Shown here piece by piece: positions 1 through 7,987 of a stretch of DNA of 33,756 nt. Position 1 is the first letter of the stretch. Each line of letters starts with the position of its first letter. Under the pieces are notes generated by a model. It was not told the origin of the DNA. It made no database searches and saw nothing but the letters and a program-made list of their open reading frames with translations. This stretch comes from CAYPCH01 sp964409165 (GTDB lineage Bacteria > Bacillota > Clostridia > Acetivibrionales > Acetivibrionaceae): positions 1-33,756 of the forward strand of contig CAYPCH010000029.1 of assembly GCA_964409165.1 (NCBI GenBank), given 5' to 3'. A program made the position numbers and the translations under genes.

Positions 1-2
1 CA

Positions 3-188
3 AAGTCAATATTATGGACTGTATTAATTATAAATCCTTCCATGAATAATTCAGGTAAAGTAATTATATTAACAGATGATAAAACATTAACTTTTGAAAC
101 AGTAATGAAAGTGTTGTATTCTAGTAATCTTGATTATAAAAAGAGTGTACCTAATTTTAGGATTCTTTTTTTCTATGATTTAATTTAA
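3..188 (+). CDS. C-terminal part of an unrecognised protein, cut by window start
   Basis: One frame is open from the first bases of the window to a TAA at 186-188, giving about 61 residues that end in FRILFFYDLI. The 5' part lies outside the window. The peptide shows a short hydrophobic start (ILWTVLII) and no motif I can name. The other two frames on this strand stop early. It could be the tail of a real gene or a chance open frame in AT-rich DNA next to a decayed gene, so confidence is low. Confidence 0.3.
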   Translation, partial: KSILWTVLIINPSMNNSGKVIILTDDKTLTFETVMKVLYSSNLDYKKSVPNFRILFFYDLI

Positions 189-273
189 GTATGGGGTACT
201 GGCAGGATAAAGCGGATTTTATGCTCGAACAAAAATCAATACGTTATGTGTTGTTGAAAACTACAATGTTGAA

Positions 274-690
274 TTGATCAAACACTTATTAAACAAGATG
301 AATCAAGCGGCAATTACTCTTAGGGAAAGACCCGAGCCGCCGCACGTTAAAATCAGGATGGCAATCGAAGAAATGCTAAAAGTAATTGAAAACAGTGAGG
401 ATTTTATCCAGACCTGCCGCTTGATTGCCCAAGCAACAAATTCAATGGACATACTGGAGAAGGAGCAAGAAGTTATAGAAAAGATGAGGGATATCCCTTA
501 TCAAGAAATCGCTAAGATAATGAAAGAAGGCCAAAAAGAGGGGACAGTCATTGAGGCTGATCCCCATGAACTCGCCTTAATTTTTTGGACATCCATTAGC
601 GGGTTAGCAATTTATAGAGCATCCCATCCGCATAAGGTTAAAATGCCTGATAGCAGATTACTGACGAAGATATTTTTGAAAGAAGAATAA
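274..690 (+). pseudogene. TetR-family regulator remnant lacking its helix-turn-helix half
   Basis: The frame matches the C-terminal ligand-binding and dimerisation half of TetR/AcrR regulators. It opens with a stretch like the end of the DNA-binding domain (ELIKHLLNKMNQ), and near the end has the family pattern ending in LALIFWTSISGLAIYR and a final L-P/M-D-x-x-L-L. A normal TetR protein has about 190-200 residues with an N-terminal helix-turn-helix of about 47. Here the frame closes upstream at a TAA (208-210), and the preceding bases in all three frames do not encode a recognisable helix-turn-helix. The only start codon in place is a TTG without a Shine-Dalgarno site. I read it as a truncated, probably non-functional regulator, perhaps once controlling the hydrolase downstream. 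A sequencing error upstream is an alternative. Confidence 0.55.
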
Positions 691-855
691 TTCAGGAAGT
701 GATGGTGGAACAGACAAACAAACTTCTAAATAGGGTAGAAGGTGGCAGTCAATATTGCAGGAACACCACTAGGAAGTGAGGGCAAAAGAAAGACATGTAA
801 AGGTAATAAATGAAAAAAGCTAGAAAAGCTAGATAATAAGAGAGGAATGATTTTT

Positions 856-1653
856 ATGCCATTTGCTAAAGTCAATAATATTAATTTACATTATGAGATT
901 CGGGGGACTGGACCCAGACTATTGTTTATACATGGTATAGGAGCCGATCTAAAGAACCCAATGGGGATTTTTAATACCCCTGTACCCAATCATTTTACCG
1001 TTCTGGCTTTCGATCCGAGAGGGCTCGGGGAATCAGACAGCCCAAATGAACCATTTACAATGGCGGATATGGCAGATGATGCGGCTGGTTTGGCAACAGC
1101 TATTGGATGGGACAAATATTTTGTATTTGGTGCATCTATGGGAGGGATGGTAGCTCAGGAGTTGACACTTAGACATCCCGAAGCGGTAGAAAAGTTAGTT
1201 TTGGGAGTAACCTATGCTGGAGGAGAAAACTCAGGATCTGTAGTAATAGATAAACTTGATACAATGTCGAGAATTGAAAAGCTCCAATTATCAGATACCA
1301 GACAGGATGAAACCTGGGCCGCCGAACATCCTGAACTGGTCAGTCAGATGGAAGAACAAGAGCGGGCAACTCAAGAAATTATGAAATCTAATCCTGATCT
1401 GATGAGGGGTTACACTAATCAGGTAAATGCAGTGTTAAAGCATAACACCTTTGACCGGCTCAAGCAGATAAAAATACCCACCCTTGTTTTTGGAGGGAGA
1501 TTTGATGGCAGCAATCCGCCTCATGTCACAAAAGAGCTGGCGGGACTTATCCCGGGAGCACGCTATGAGTTGATGGATTCAGGGCATGGCAGTTGGTATT
1601 TTGACTCCGGATGCTGGGGGATGATCATAGATTTCCTTCTCGGTAGAGAATAA
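856..1653 (+). CDS. Alpha/beta-hydrolase fold family protein
   Basis: About 265 residues, the usual length for single-domain alpha/beta hydrolases. Numbered from this start, the nucleophile elbow is G-A-S-M-G-G with Ser94. The oxyanion-hole motif is FIHGIG near residues 25-30, and the probable acid and base are Asp217 (GGRFDG) and His244 (SGHGSW). The fold suits an esterase, lactonase or C-C hydrolase, and the substrate cannot be read from sequence. I chose ATG 856 because AGAGG at 841-845 sits 10 bases upstream. The in-frame ATG at 847 is only one base from that site. No signal peptide is visible, so it is probably cytoplasmic. The truncated TetR gene lies upstream on the same strand, a common regulator-enzyme arrangement. 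The intervening 691-855 holds no other gene I can see. Confidence 0.85.
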   Translation: MPFAKVNNINLHYEIRGTGPRLLFIHGIGADLKNPMGIFNTPVPNHFTVLAFDPRGLGESDSPNEPFTMADMADDAAGLATAIGWDKYFVFGASMGGMVAQELTLRHPEAVEKLVLGVTYAGGENSGSVVIDKLDTMSRIEKLQLSDTRQDETWAAEHPELVSQMEEQERATQEIMKSNPDLMRGYTNQVNAVLKHNTFDRLKQIKIPTLVFGGRFDGSNPPHVTKELAGLIPGARYELMDSGHGSWYFDSGCWGMIIDFLLGRE

Positions 1654-1716
1654 AAATGTATATATCCGTCCTGTAATAAAGCTGTTGACTTAACTAAAAG
1701 CAAGTGGTGCCAGACC

Positions 1717-1899
1717 GTGTACCATGCTAAGGTAGAATTATATGGTGGGTTGTATTATCTCAAATCTTTAAAAGAATCTTTAAGAACATATGAAAATGCG
1801 CTTGAGGTTTTCAACCCGCCCGATTATACTGTAATTAGCAGATGTTTGGTTGGCAAAATAAAACTCATAAAAGAAAAAATTGTATGGAATATAGGCTGA
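1717..1899 (+). pseudogene. Possible 60-residue ORF or TPR-like remnant
   Basis: A GTG-started frame ends 17 bases before the methyltransferase gene. The residues LYYLKSLKESLRTYENALEVF look like one tetratricopeptide helix pair, which hints at the tail of a longer helical-repeat protein. There is no convincing Shine-Dalgarno site before the GTG and no second repeat. It may be a gene fragment or a chance frame. Confidence 0.22.
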
Positions 1900-1916
1900 A
1901 AAGGAAAGTGTGATAT

Positions 1917-2615
1917 ATGTTAATACCCTCATATCTTGTTAATGAACAGTTTGACGATAGATATTTTGATGTGGTGAATGCGTTGGACGAAGCTCAACAG
2001 ATTTATTTTATGAATAATAATTTAGTTGAGCGGATTAATATGGGGATAGAGTCGAAAACCCCTTTTATTATTGGTGAAACAGGTTTTGGCGCCGGCCGCC
2101 TGTTAATTGCGCTTATGGAGTTTATTAGAAAAGTTGGTTTGAAAAATATTTCTATAGGATATAATTCAGTAGAATTGTATCCTTTGAGTCCAGAGAGAAT
2201 GCTTGATATCCTGAGCGGATTTAGAGAACGGGTCAATGAGGAAATTGATATACTTGTGGAAGCATATAGAAGTATTGATATTACAGTGGCAGGATGGCAT
2301 TTGGTTAAAATACAGCAATCATATGGAACCATTGAACTGAATCTTTGGATAGGAGAAGCTCTCGAAATGGTGAAAGCTTTGGATAAACCCTGTGATGTCT
2401 GGTTTCTTGATGGTCACAGCCCTCAAAAGAACCCTTCAATATGGAGACCCGAGTTGCTTAAGGAAATTGGGGAAAAGACAAAAACAGGAGGTACCTGTGC
2501 TACTTTTACAGTAGCAGGGGCTGTTAAAAGTGCTCTCATAGAAGCTGGGTTTACGCTCAAAAAATATCCCGGGTGTGGTGGAAAAAAACATGTGCTGCAA
2601 GGAGTAAAACATTAA
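1917..2615 (+). CDS. MnmC-like tRNA wobble-uridine methyltransferase, stand-alone (MnmD type)
   Basis: The 232 residues match the methyltransferase half of E. coli MnmC (DUF752). That enzyme finishes 5-methylaminomethyl-uridine at tRNA position 34 using S-adenosylmethionine. Visible landmarks are the N-terminal FDDRYFD...EAQQIYFMNNNLVERI, the SAM-binding loop I-G-E-T-G-F-G-A-G (about residues 52-60), the W-F-L-D-G-H-S-P motif (about 161-168) and the C-terminal GGTCATFTVAGAVKSAL...GFTLKKYPG. The FAD-dependent oxidase half of MnmC is absent, so this is the single-domain form. ATG 1917 is preceded by a purine-rich AAAAGGAAAG at about 1899-1908. Downstream 2616-2810 holds only a weak hairpin. Confidence 0.85.
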   Translation: MLIPSYLVNEQFDDRYFDVVNALDEAQQIYFMNNNLVERINMGIESKTPFIIGETGFGAGRLLIALMEFIRKVGLKNISIGYNSVELYPLSPERMLDILSGFRERVNEEIDILVEAYRSIDITVAGWHLVKIQQSYGTIELNLWIGEALEMVKALDKPCDVWFLDGHSPQKNPSIWRPELLKEIGEKTKTGGTCATFTVAGAVKSALIEAGFTLKKYPGCGGKKHVLQGVKH

Positions 2616-2810
2616 ATATCAAAATCACTTGTTAAGTTTACTGATTATTCTCCTGGGAAAACTGTTATCGTTCCAGGAATAAGCCTCTCTATAAATGCAT
2701 AGTCCGCTATCTATGATGCAATATTCTATCAAAAGAAGTAATCTTTTTAGTCAAGGGCAGACATAGCAGGGCAGATAAGAGAACCTTCCCCGTGTCTTTT
2801 CACATTTATA

Positions 2811-2838
2811 TAAACTTTTGTCATTCTATAGCCGATAA
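2811..2838 (+). promoter_or_regulatory. Sigma-D (sigma-28) flagellar promoter for flaG-fliD-fliS
   Basis: TAAA at 2811-2814, a 16-base spacer, then GCCGATAA at 2831-2838. This matches the known sigma-28/sigma-D consensus of TAAA, about 15 bases, GCCGATA(A/T). It lies 48 bases before the flaG start and faces the flagellar genes, so it should drive this late-class operon. Confidence 0.85.
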
Positions 2839-2886
2839 TTATATTGAAGTAACTTATTGGTTTTGTTGTTGCATGGAGGGATAATT

Positions 2887-3255
2887 ATGAGAATTGAAGG
2901 CATGGATGCATCTATATCAAAGGTATCGTCTTACGAACAGGATAACACTGTAAATAATTCTGATGTGAGGAGCATAGGAAATAGTCAGCCTAAAGCAGTA
3001 ACTACTGAATTGCCTAAATCAGGACAGTATTCGGAAAAAGATGTGATTGAAGCCATAGAAAAGGCCAATAAAGCTATATCAAGCTCAAATAGAGTCCTGG
3101 AATTTTCAATTCATGAAAGAACAAAGGAAATTATGGTGAAGGTAGTAGATTCTGAAACAAAAGAAGTGATAAGAGAAATACCGCCTGAAAAGGTTCTGGA
3201 CATGGTTGCCAAACTTTGGGAATTAGCCGGAATACTTGTTGATGAGAGAAGGTGA
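2887..3255 (+). CDS. flaG: FlaG family flagellar protein
   Basis: 122 residues. The C-terminal half carries the FlaG signature: amphipathic L-E-F-S-I-H-E-R-T, then V-K-V-V-D-S-E-T-K-E-V-I-R-E-I-P-P-E-K and a helix with L-D-M-V-A-K-L-W. The N-terminal half is polar and low in structure, as is usual in this family. FlaG proteins are small flagellar proteins usually encoded just before fliD and linked to filament length or assembly. The start ATG 2887 has GGAGGG at 2875-2880, six bases upstream. A longer frame from TTG 2857 would place that site inside the coding region, so I reject it. The stop is five bases before fliD, showing tight coupling. Confidence 0.9.
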   Translation: MRIEGMDASISKVSSYEQDNTVNNSDVRSIGNSQPKAVTTELPKSGQYSEKDVIEAIEKANKAISSSNRVLEFSIHERTKEIMVKVVDSETKEVIREIPPEKVLDMVAKLWELAGILVDERR

Positions 3256-3260
3256 GCTAA

Positions 3261-5186
3261 ATGTATATAAATAATATCCCGTCGACCCGGATAAGCGGTT
3301 TAGCTACAGGTCTTGATACCGACCAACTGGTAAAAGATCTGATGAAAATTGAAAAGTCTCCCCTTGATCGGCTTTTTCAAAAAAAACAACTGGCAGAGTG
3401 GAAGCGTGATGAATACAGGGACATAACCAATCTTTTAAGAGGGATTAAAGATGAGTTTATGAATGTACTGAAACCTGCTTCCAATATGCTTTCACAGTCA
3501 AATTACAATAAGTATTTAACATCAAGTACAAATACATCTGTGGTAACAGCGCAAGCAGACGGCGATGTAGCTGTGGGAACACACACAATTTCTATAAAAA
3601 GGCTTGCTACGGCCGACAAGGCTGCGAGCACAGGAAATGTGACGAAGGCTCTTGAAGCTATACCTACGGGAGACTATGCCCTTTCAGGGAAGAGCATAAA
3701 TATAGAGCTTGACGGCACAGTAAGGAAAATAGAACTTGATGATTACAACGATTTGGATGATTTTATATCAAAAGAAGACACAGGATTGCAGGCTTTGGTT
3801 GATAAAGCCTTTGGAGTTGGCAAAATACTTGTAAGCAATATAGATGGAAAGCTGAATTTCAACACTGCAGCAGGAGCAACAAAAATAACTCTCACAGCCG
3901 GGGTAGCCAATGACGGACTTGAGAGCCTTGGTTTCTCATCCGGAAGCTCAAATAGAATCAGTACGTCCGATACCCTTGAGACTTTAGCTGATAAACTAAG
4001 TACAGGGCTTAATTTCAATAATGAAAACAAACTTGTATTCAGCATTAACAATAAGGAATTTTCTTTTGACAAGACAGTTTCATTAGGCAGCATGATGAAT
4101 ACTATCAACAGTGATAAAGATGCCAATGCAAATATGATTTACGATGAGGCAACGGATAAACTTATTATAACTGCAAAAAATACTGGAGCCGGAGACAATA
4201 TAATCATTTCACAGACAGGTGGGAATTTCTTTGACGGAGCATCTAAGATATCTTCAGCAAATCCTGTTCAGGAAGGTGACCAAGGTGTTGATGCGGAAGT
4301 TTATCTGGATGGTCAATATCTTGTGCGTAGCAGTAATGAATTTACTGTTAACGGTATAAGCTATACAATCAATAAGATACACTCAAACCCTGCTGAAGAT
4401 GTGGAAAGCATTAGTATAACCCGGGATACCGAAGGCGTGTTTAATAATATAAAAGCTTTTGTAGAAAAATATAATGAAGTTATTGAGACTATTAACGGTA
4501 AGCTTGGAGAGAAATATGACCGTTCATACCAGCCTCTGACTGATGAACAGAAAGAGGGAATGACAGATGAAGAAGTAGAGAAGTGGGAGAAAGTAGCCAA
4601 AACAGGACTTCTTAAAAATGACTCTCTGCTTACAAATATTGTTTATGACTTGAGAAGAGCTCTTTTTGATAAAATAGAAGGTTCGGGTATAACGCTTTCA
4701 AGCATTGGAATAAATACCGGAAGCTATTCCGAAAAGGGAAAGCTTAAAATTGATGAAACAAAATTGAAGGACGCTATAAGCAAAAATCCCGACGGTGTTA
4801 TGAATCTTTTTTCTCAAAAGTCGACTTCTCAGCCAAGTTATACAAGAGATCTGACATCAACAGAGAAGAAAGAAAGATATAACGAACAGGGAATTGTTCA
4901 AAGGTTCTACGATATTATTGAAGACAATATTTCAACATTAAGGGACAAAGACGGAAGAAAAGGAATATTGCTTGAGAAGGCAGGTATTACACACGATTTA
5001 TCCGAGTTTAACAATATCCTTTACAAACAGATTGAGGAATATGATAAAAGTATATTGAGACTGCAGGATAAGCTCTATGCAAGGGAAGAGTACTATTATA
5101 ACAAATTTACTGCAATGGAAAAAGCCATTGCGCAGATGAATGCCCAGAGTAACTGGTTGTATTCTCAGTTTCAGGCAGGCGGATAA
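3261..5186 (+). CDS. fliD: Flagellar filament cap protein FliD (hook-associated protein 2)
   Basis: 641 residues. FliD forms the oligomeric cap at the filament tip under which flagellin subunits fold and insert. The conserved N-terminal domain starts with R-I-S-G-L-A-T-G-L-D-T-D-Q-L-V-K-D-L-M (about residues 10-28), followed by a coiled coil. The C-terminal FliD domain spans about 345-625 and includes an N-N-I-K-A-F-V-E-K-Y-N-E-V segment and the helical tail ending in MEKAIAQMNAQSNWLYSQF. The central 110-340 region is the variable, surface-exposed part. No signal peptide is expected because export is by the flagellar type III apparatus. AGAAGGTGAG just before ATG 3261 serves as ribosome binding site. 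It sits between flaG and fliS, and FliS-type and FlgN/FliT-type chaperones follow, which is the classic late-operon order. Confidence 0.95.
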   Translation: MYINNIPSTRISGLATGLDTDQLVKDLMKIEKSPLDRLFQKKQLAEWKRDEYRDITNLLRGIKDEFMNVLKPASNMLSQSNYNKYLTSSTNTSVVTAQADGDVAVGTHTISIKRLATADKAASTGNVTKALEAIPTGDYALSGKSINIELDGTVRKIELDDYNDLDDFISKEDTGLQALVDKAFGVGKILVSNIDGKLNFNTAAGATKITLTAGVANDGLESLGFSSGSSNRISTSDTLETLADKLSTGLNFNNENKLVFSINNKEFSFDKTVSLGSMMNTINSDKDANANMIYDEATDKLIITAKNTGAGDNIIISQTGGNFFDGASKISSANPVQEGDQGVDAEVYLDGQYLVRSSNEFTVNGISYTINKIHSNPAEDVESISITRDTEGVFNNIKAFVEKYNEVIETINGKLGEKYDRSYQPLTDEQKEGMTDEEVEKWEKVAKTGLLKNDSLLTNIVYDLRRALFDKIEGSGITLSSIGINTGSYSEKGKLKIDETKLKDAISKNPDGVMNLFSQKSTSQPSYTRDLTSTEKKERYNEQGIVQRFYDIIEDNISTLRDKDGRKGILLEKAGITHDLSEFNNILYKQIEEYDKSILRLQDKLYAREEYYYNKFTAMEKAIAQMNAQSNWLYSQFQAGG

Positions 5187-5261
5187 GTAATTCATAAGTA
5201 ATTATAGGAATGAGTGAAATTTAAAAAAATCAATATTCAACAAAACATGGAGGGTTAGCAA

Positions 5262-5669
5262 ATGGCGGTTAACAAATTACACAACCAGTACTTTGAAAAC
5301 TCAATAAATACGGCTACTCATGAGGAATTGACTCTGATGCTGTATAACGGACTTGTAAAGTTTATTATGATAGCCCAGAGCGGCATGGAAGAAAAAAATC
5401 TTGAGAAAGCAAATGCCAATATTTTAAGGGCTCAGGATATTATAAATGAGTTTCGTGCAACTTTAGATATGAAATTTGAAGTATCAAAAGGTCTTGATTC
5501 CCTTTACGAATACATGAATAGAAGGCTGATAGAAGCCAATATAAGGAAGGATAAGGAGATTCTCGAAGAGGTGCTGGGTATGGCTAAGGAGCTCAGGGAT
5601 ACATGGAGCCTGGCCATAAAACGGGCAAAATCCCAGCCTGCAAAGAAGACTATCGAAAACTGCATTTAG
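5262..5669 (+). CDS. fliS: Flagellin export chaperone FliS
   Basis: 135 residues, normal for FliS, a four-helix bundle that binds the C-terminus of flagellin and prevents early polymerisation in the cytoplasm. The N-terminus has the family pattern Y-F-E-N-S-I-N-T-A-T-H-E-E-L-T-L-M-L-Y-N-G-L-V-K-F. The helix around 75-90 has the usual L-D-S-L-Y-E-Y-M-N-R-R-L-I-E-A-N. GGAGGG at 5249-5254 is seven bases before ATG 5262. The 75-base gap after fliD shows no clear promoter or terminator, so it is probably read from the flaG promoter. Confidence 0.95.
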   Translation: MAVNKLHNQYFENSINTATHEELTLMLYNGLVKFIMIAQSGMEEKNLEKANANILRAQDIINEFRATLDMKFEVSKGLDSLYEYMNRRLIEANIRKDKEILEEVLGMAKELRDTWSLAIKRAKSQPAKKTIENCI

Positions 5670-5678
5670 GAGGCTTTC

Positions 5679-6167
5679 ATGAATAATAATCCGCAGAATT
5701 ATCTGGACAGACTTAAAGAGATATCAGGGAAAAAACATATACTGCTTCAGGATATGTATATATTGACGCAGGCTCAGACTGAAGCAGTTAACATTGAGGA
5801 TGTCGAAAAACTTGATGAGCTTATAGCAAACAAACAGCTTAAAATAGATGAGATTTCAAAGCTGGACGAAGAGTTCGGCGTATATTTCAGAAGGCTGAAA
5901 CAAAATCTTGGTGTCGATAGCATGGAAGAGGTAAAAGGCACTGAAATGGAAGGCATAAGAGAGTTTAAAAACACTATAGGCAACATAATGAAACTTATGA
6001 AAGAAATCAGTGAAATGGAAAATGATAATAACATAAAAGCTAAAAAACTTTTGAGCTCCATAGGAGATGAAATAAGAAAAATAAATACTGGCAAGAAAGC
6101 AAGTTCAATTTACAATTCAGCTCCGAATATGGGCTCATCTTCATATTTCATCGATAAGAAGAAATAA
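5679..6167 (+). CDS. FlgN/FliT-type flagellar export chaperone
   Basis: 162 residues, almost entirely helical and rich in Lys and Glu, with two long predicted coiled-coil segments (about 5-75 and 90-130) and a disordered tail. This fits the FlgN/FliT chaperones that escort hook-associated or cap proteins to the export gate. Size and position straight after fliS support this more than any single motif. AGGAGG at 5668-5673 overlaps the fliS stop codon and lies five bases before ATG 5679, so translation is probably coupled. In many genomes a FliT-like protein at this place partners FliD, and the sequence alone does not decide between FlgN and FliT. Confidence 0.7.
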   Translation: MNNNPQNYLDRLKEISGKKHILLQDMYILTQAQTEAVNIEDVEKLDELIANKQLKIDEISKLDEEFGVYFRRLKQNLGVDSMEEVKGTEMEGIREFKNTIGNIMKLMKEISEMENDNNIKAKKLLSSIGDEIRKINTGKKASSIYNSAPNMGSSSYFIDKKK

Positions 6168-6186
6168 TTTAATGAAGCTTTTTATG

Positions 6187-6216
6187 TTGACAGTTACACA
6201 TTGTGTTGCATATAAT
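6187..6216 (+). promoter_or_regulatory. Sigma-A promoter of the M-box/corA transcript
   Basis: A perfect TTGACA at 6187-6192, an 18-base spacer and a perfect TATAAT at 6211-6216. Transcription should begin near 6223, about 17 bases before the riboswitch. Confidence 0.8.
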
Positions 6217-6237
6217 GATAATGTGAACTGAATATCT

Positions 6238-6452
6238 TTGTTAGGTGAGGCTCCTATACAGAAAGATGCTGCTACCCGGAAACGTCGAAAGACGCCAATG
6301 GGTTAACAAGCACTGCCGGATTAAGGTTTTGCTTAATGTAGCTGGTCGCTCAAGACCTAAGCTGTATAGTGCTAAAGCTCTACGAGAGAAGGGTTGTATA
6401 TTAGCTTGGATTAATATATTTTACGGCTTCCACTCGTATGGAAGCTTTTTTG
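6238..6452 (+). ncRNA. M-box (ykoK leader) magnesium riboswitch with expression platform
   Basis: The aptamer begins GTTAGGTGAGGCTCCTATAC at 6240 and contains other highly conserved M-box blocks: GAAACGTCGAAAGACGCCAA (about 6279-6298), ACTGCCGG, GTAGCTGGTCGCTC and AGCTGTATAGTGCTAAAGCT, ending near 6395. M-box RNAs sense intracellular Mg2+ and, when bound, favour a terminator. Here an intrinsic terminator follows at 6426-6451 (see separate entry). The downstream gene is a CorA-type transporter, a known M-box target. I infer an OFF switch: high magnesium stops transcription before corA. Confidence 0.95.
6426..6451 (+). terminator. Riboswitch-controlled intrinsic terminator
   Basis: Stem GCTTCCA (6426-6432) pairs with TGGAAGC (6439-6445) around a six-base loop and is followed by a run of T. 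It is the expression platform of the M-box. Confidence 0.85.
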
Positions 6453-6492
6453 GTGGGTTTTTTATATATAATTTTTATAAGGATGTGGGAGT

Positions 6493-7431
6493 ATGATGGA
6501 AATATTCAAAACAATGGAAACAGCCAATCAACCGATTAAAATTGATAAGTTTGAAAAGGGTTGCTGGGTAAATATTGTTTCTCCGACAGAAGAGGAACTC
6601 AACTTTGTTGAAAGTAGCCTTAATATTCTTCCCAATTTTTTAAGAGACCCTCTCGATGAAGAGGAAAAGCCCCGAATAGATGTAGAAGATAATCAGACCC
6701 TTATCATAGTTGACGTGCCGTATGTGTACGGAGAGGGTAGGACCCTGAAATTTGAAACCATACCTTTAGGCATCCTTATAATGAATGACTATTTCCTTAC
6801 CATATGCAACAAAGAGACCTTTTTGGTTGATTTTTTCAAAGGCAAAAAAGTCAGGGAATGCTACACTTATAAGAAAGCAAGGTTTACTCTGCAGATCCTA
6901 TTTGCTAATGCAAAGGACTTTCTTAAATACTTAAGACACATAGACAAAAAGACCGATGACGCTGAAAAATCTCTGCACAAGTCAATGCGTAACAGGGAGC
7001 TTTTCATACTTTTGGAGCTTGAAAAGAGTCTGGTGTTTTTCACTACGTCTTTAAAATCAAACGGAATAGTAATGGAAAAACTCTTAAGAGGTAAATACAT
7101 TAGGCTTTACGAAGAGGATCAGGATCTTTTGGAGGATGTTATTATTGAAAACAAACAGGCTATTGAAATGGCCAACATATACAGTTCCATTTTGAGCAGT
7201 ATGATGGATGGATTTGCATCAGTTATTTCTAATAATTTGAATATGGTGATGAAGTTCCTGACATCTATAACCATTGTTATGGCTATACCTACAATGGTTG
7301 CCAGCTTTTATGGAATGAATGTATCACTTCCGTTTCAGAACAATCCCTTTGCATTGGTATATATTATTATATTTTCTCTGATCGTAACAATTGGAGTAAG
7401 CTTGGTTTTATTCAAAAGGGGAATGTTTTAG
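6493..7431 (+). CDS. corA: CorA-type magnesium/divalent cation transporter
   Basis: 312 residues, typical of CorA. The long N-terminal cytoplasmic funnel domain (about 1-245) is followed by two C-terminal membrane helices (about 250-272 and 286-306). The signature G-M-N (residues 274-276, in FYGMNVSLPF) at the end of the first helix is the selectivity-filter motif of the family. The protein would form a homopentamer in the cytoplasmic membrane and import Mg2+. AAGGA at 6479-6483 is nine bases before ATG 6493, and a second ATG at 6496 is an alternative start. The M-box upstream indicates control by magnesium. The G-M-N motif and the riboswitch together make the assignment firm. Transport of Co2+ or Ni2+ as well cannot be excluded. 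Confidence 0.93.
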   Translation: MMEIFKTMETANQPIKIDKFEKGCWVNIVSPTEEELNFVESSLNILPNFLRDPLDEEEKPRIDVEDNQTLIIVDVPYVYGEGRTLKFETIPLGILIMNDYFLTICNKETFLVDFFKGKKVRECYTYKKARFTLQILFANAKDFLKYLRHIDKKTDDAEKSLHKSMRNRELFILLELEKSLVFFTTSLKSNGIVMEKLLRGKYIRLYEEDQDLLEDVIIENKQAIEMANIYSSILSSMMDGFASVISNNLNMVMKFLTSITIVMAIPTMVASFYGMNVSLPFQNNPFALVYIIIFSLIVTIGVSLVLFKRGMF

Positions 7432-7464
7432 TGGGATTTGATGGAAAAAGGGAAATGAATTTTA

Positions 7465-7493
7465 TTGAACGGTATTAACTTACGTGGTATAAT
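7465..7493 (+). promoter_or_regulatory. Candidate sigma-A promoter before repeat C copy 1
   Basis: TTGAAC at 7465-7470, a 17-base spacer and TATAAT at 7488-7493. Transcription would start near 7500, right at the left edge of repeat element C, so that element may be part of a leader RNA of the giant gene downstream. Confidence 0.5.
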
Positions 7494-7506
7494 ATAAGTT
7501 ATAGTT

Positions 7507-7635
7507 CAACTTTCCCATTTATAGTATTTTGAGGCTCTGGTTGCTCACAAGTTAAGGGCAAAAAGTTTACTTTTTGACCGCGGTGAGCAATGCTACGTTA
7601 GTGACAAAGAGCCCATAAATACTGTGGGAAAGTTG
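7507..7635 (+). repeat. Palindromic element C, copy 1 (MITE-like)
   Basis: A 129-base element with terminal inverted repeats CAACTTTCCCA (7507-7517) and TGGGAAAGTTG (7625-7635). The interior folds back on itself: GCTCAC pairs with GTGAGC, and CAAAAAGT pairs with ACTTTTTG around two bases. A second full copy lies inverted at 29248-29374 and a third starts at 33711. It contains no ORF. It could be a miniature transposable element or a conserved structured RNA. Confidence 0.75.
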
Positions 7636-7987
7636 AGTTGTAGGTTTAGATATACAAGTCTAAGGTTATGTGAGGTGATTAAAAATAATCAACTTAAGTC
7701 TGACAATTTTTTTACCGATAATCATTTTGCATCATTCATACAAGACAAAATCTTGTTTTTTCTGTTTTTTACTTAGGTTAAGGAGGATAGTACAAAGTTT
7801 AAGGAATCCGCTGTATATTTATTTGTGGATATTTTGCATGTTTTCAGATTTTGTTCTTTCGACGTAAATCCTATAATATTTTTACAGAACAGGCCAATCC
7901 TATCTAAAGCATTAAGAATGCTATTTAAATCGCAAAAATGATTTTAAATTTGTATCTCTGTAATTCAAAAAAAGGAGGAGTAGGCAA
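7636..7987 (+). promoter_or_regulatory. Leader region of the giant surface-protein gene
   Basis: No gene is visible in this stretch. It holds a sigma-D-like promoter (7695-7721) and a short terminator-like hairpin at 7740-7762: ACAAGA and TCTTGT around CAAAA, then a T run. An AAGGAGG at about 7780-7786 has no ORF behind it. A TATAAT at 7872-7877 has only a weak -35 box. The real ribosome binding site, AAAGGAGGAG, precedes the gene. Confidence 0.4.
7695..7721 (+). promoter_or_regulatory. Sigma-D-like promoter candidate
   Basis: TAAG at 7695-7698, a 15-base spacer and ACCGATAA at 7714-7721. This differs by one base in each box from the sigma-D consensus. It points at the 2833-residue gene, about 267 bases before its start. 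Confidence 0.4.

Noticed and set aside
2857..2886. Longer flaG start at TTG 2857
   Set aside because: The Shine-Dalgarno site GGAGGG would fall inside the coding region; ATG 2887 is well placed.
6245..6496. 83-residue plus-strand ORF before corA
   Set aside because: It lies entirely within the M-box riboswitch and its terminator, and the conservation there is RNA-type.
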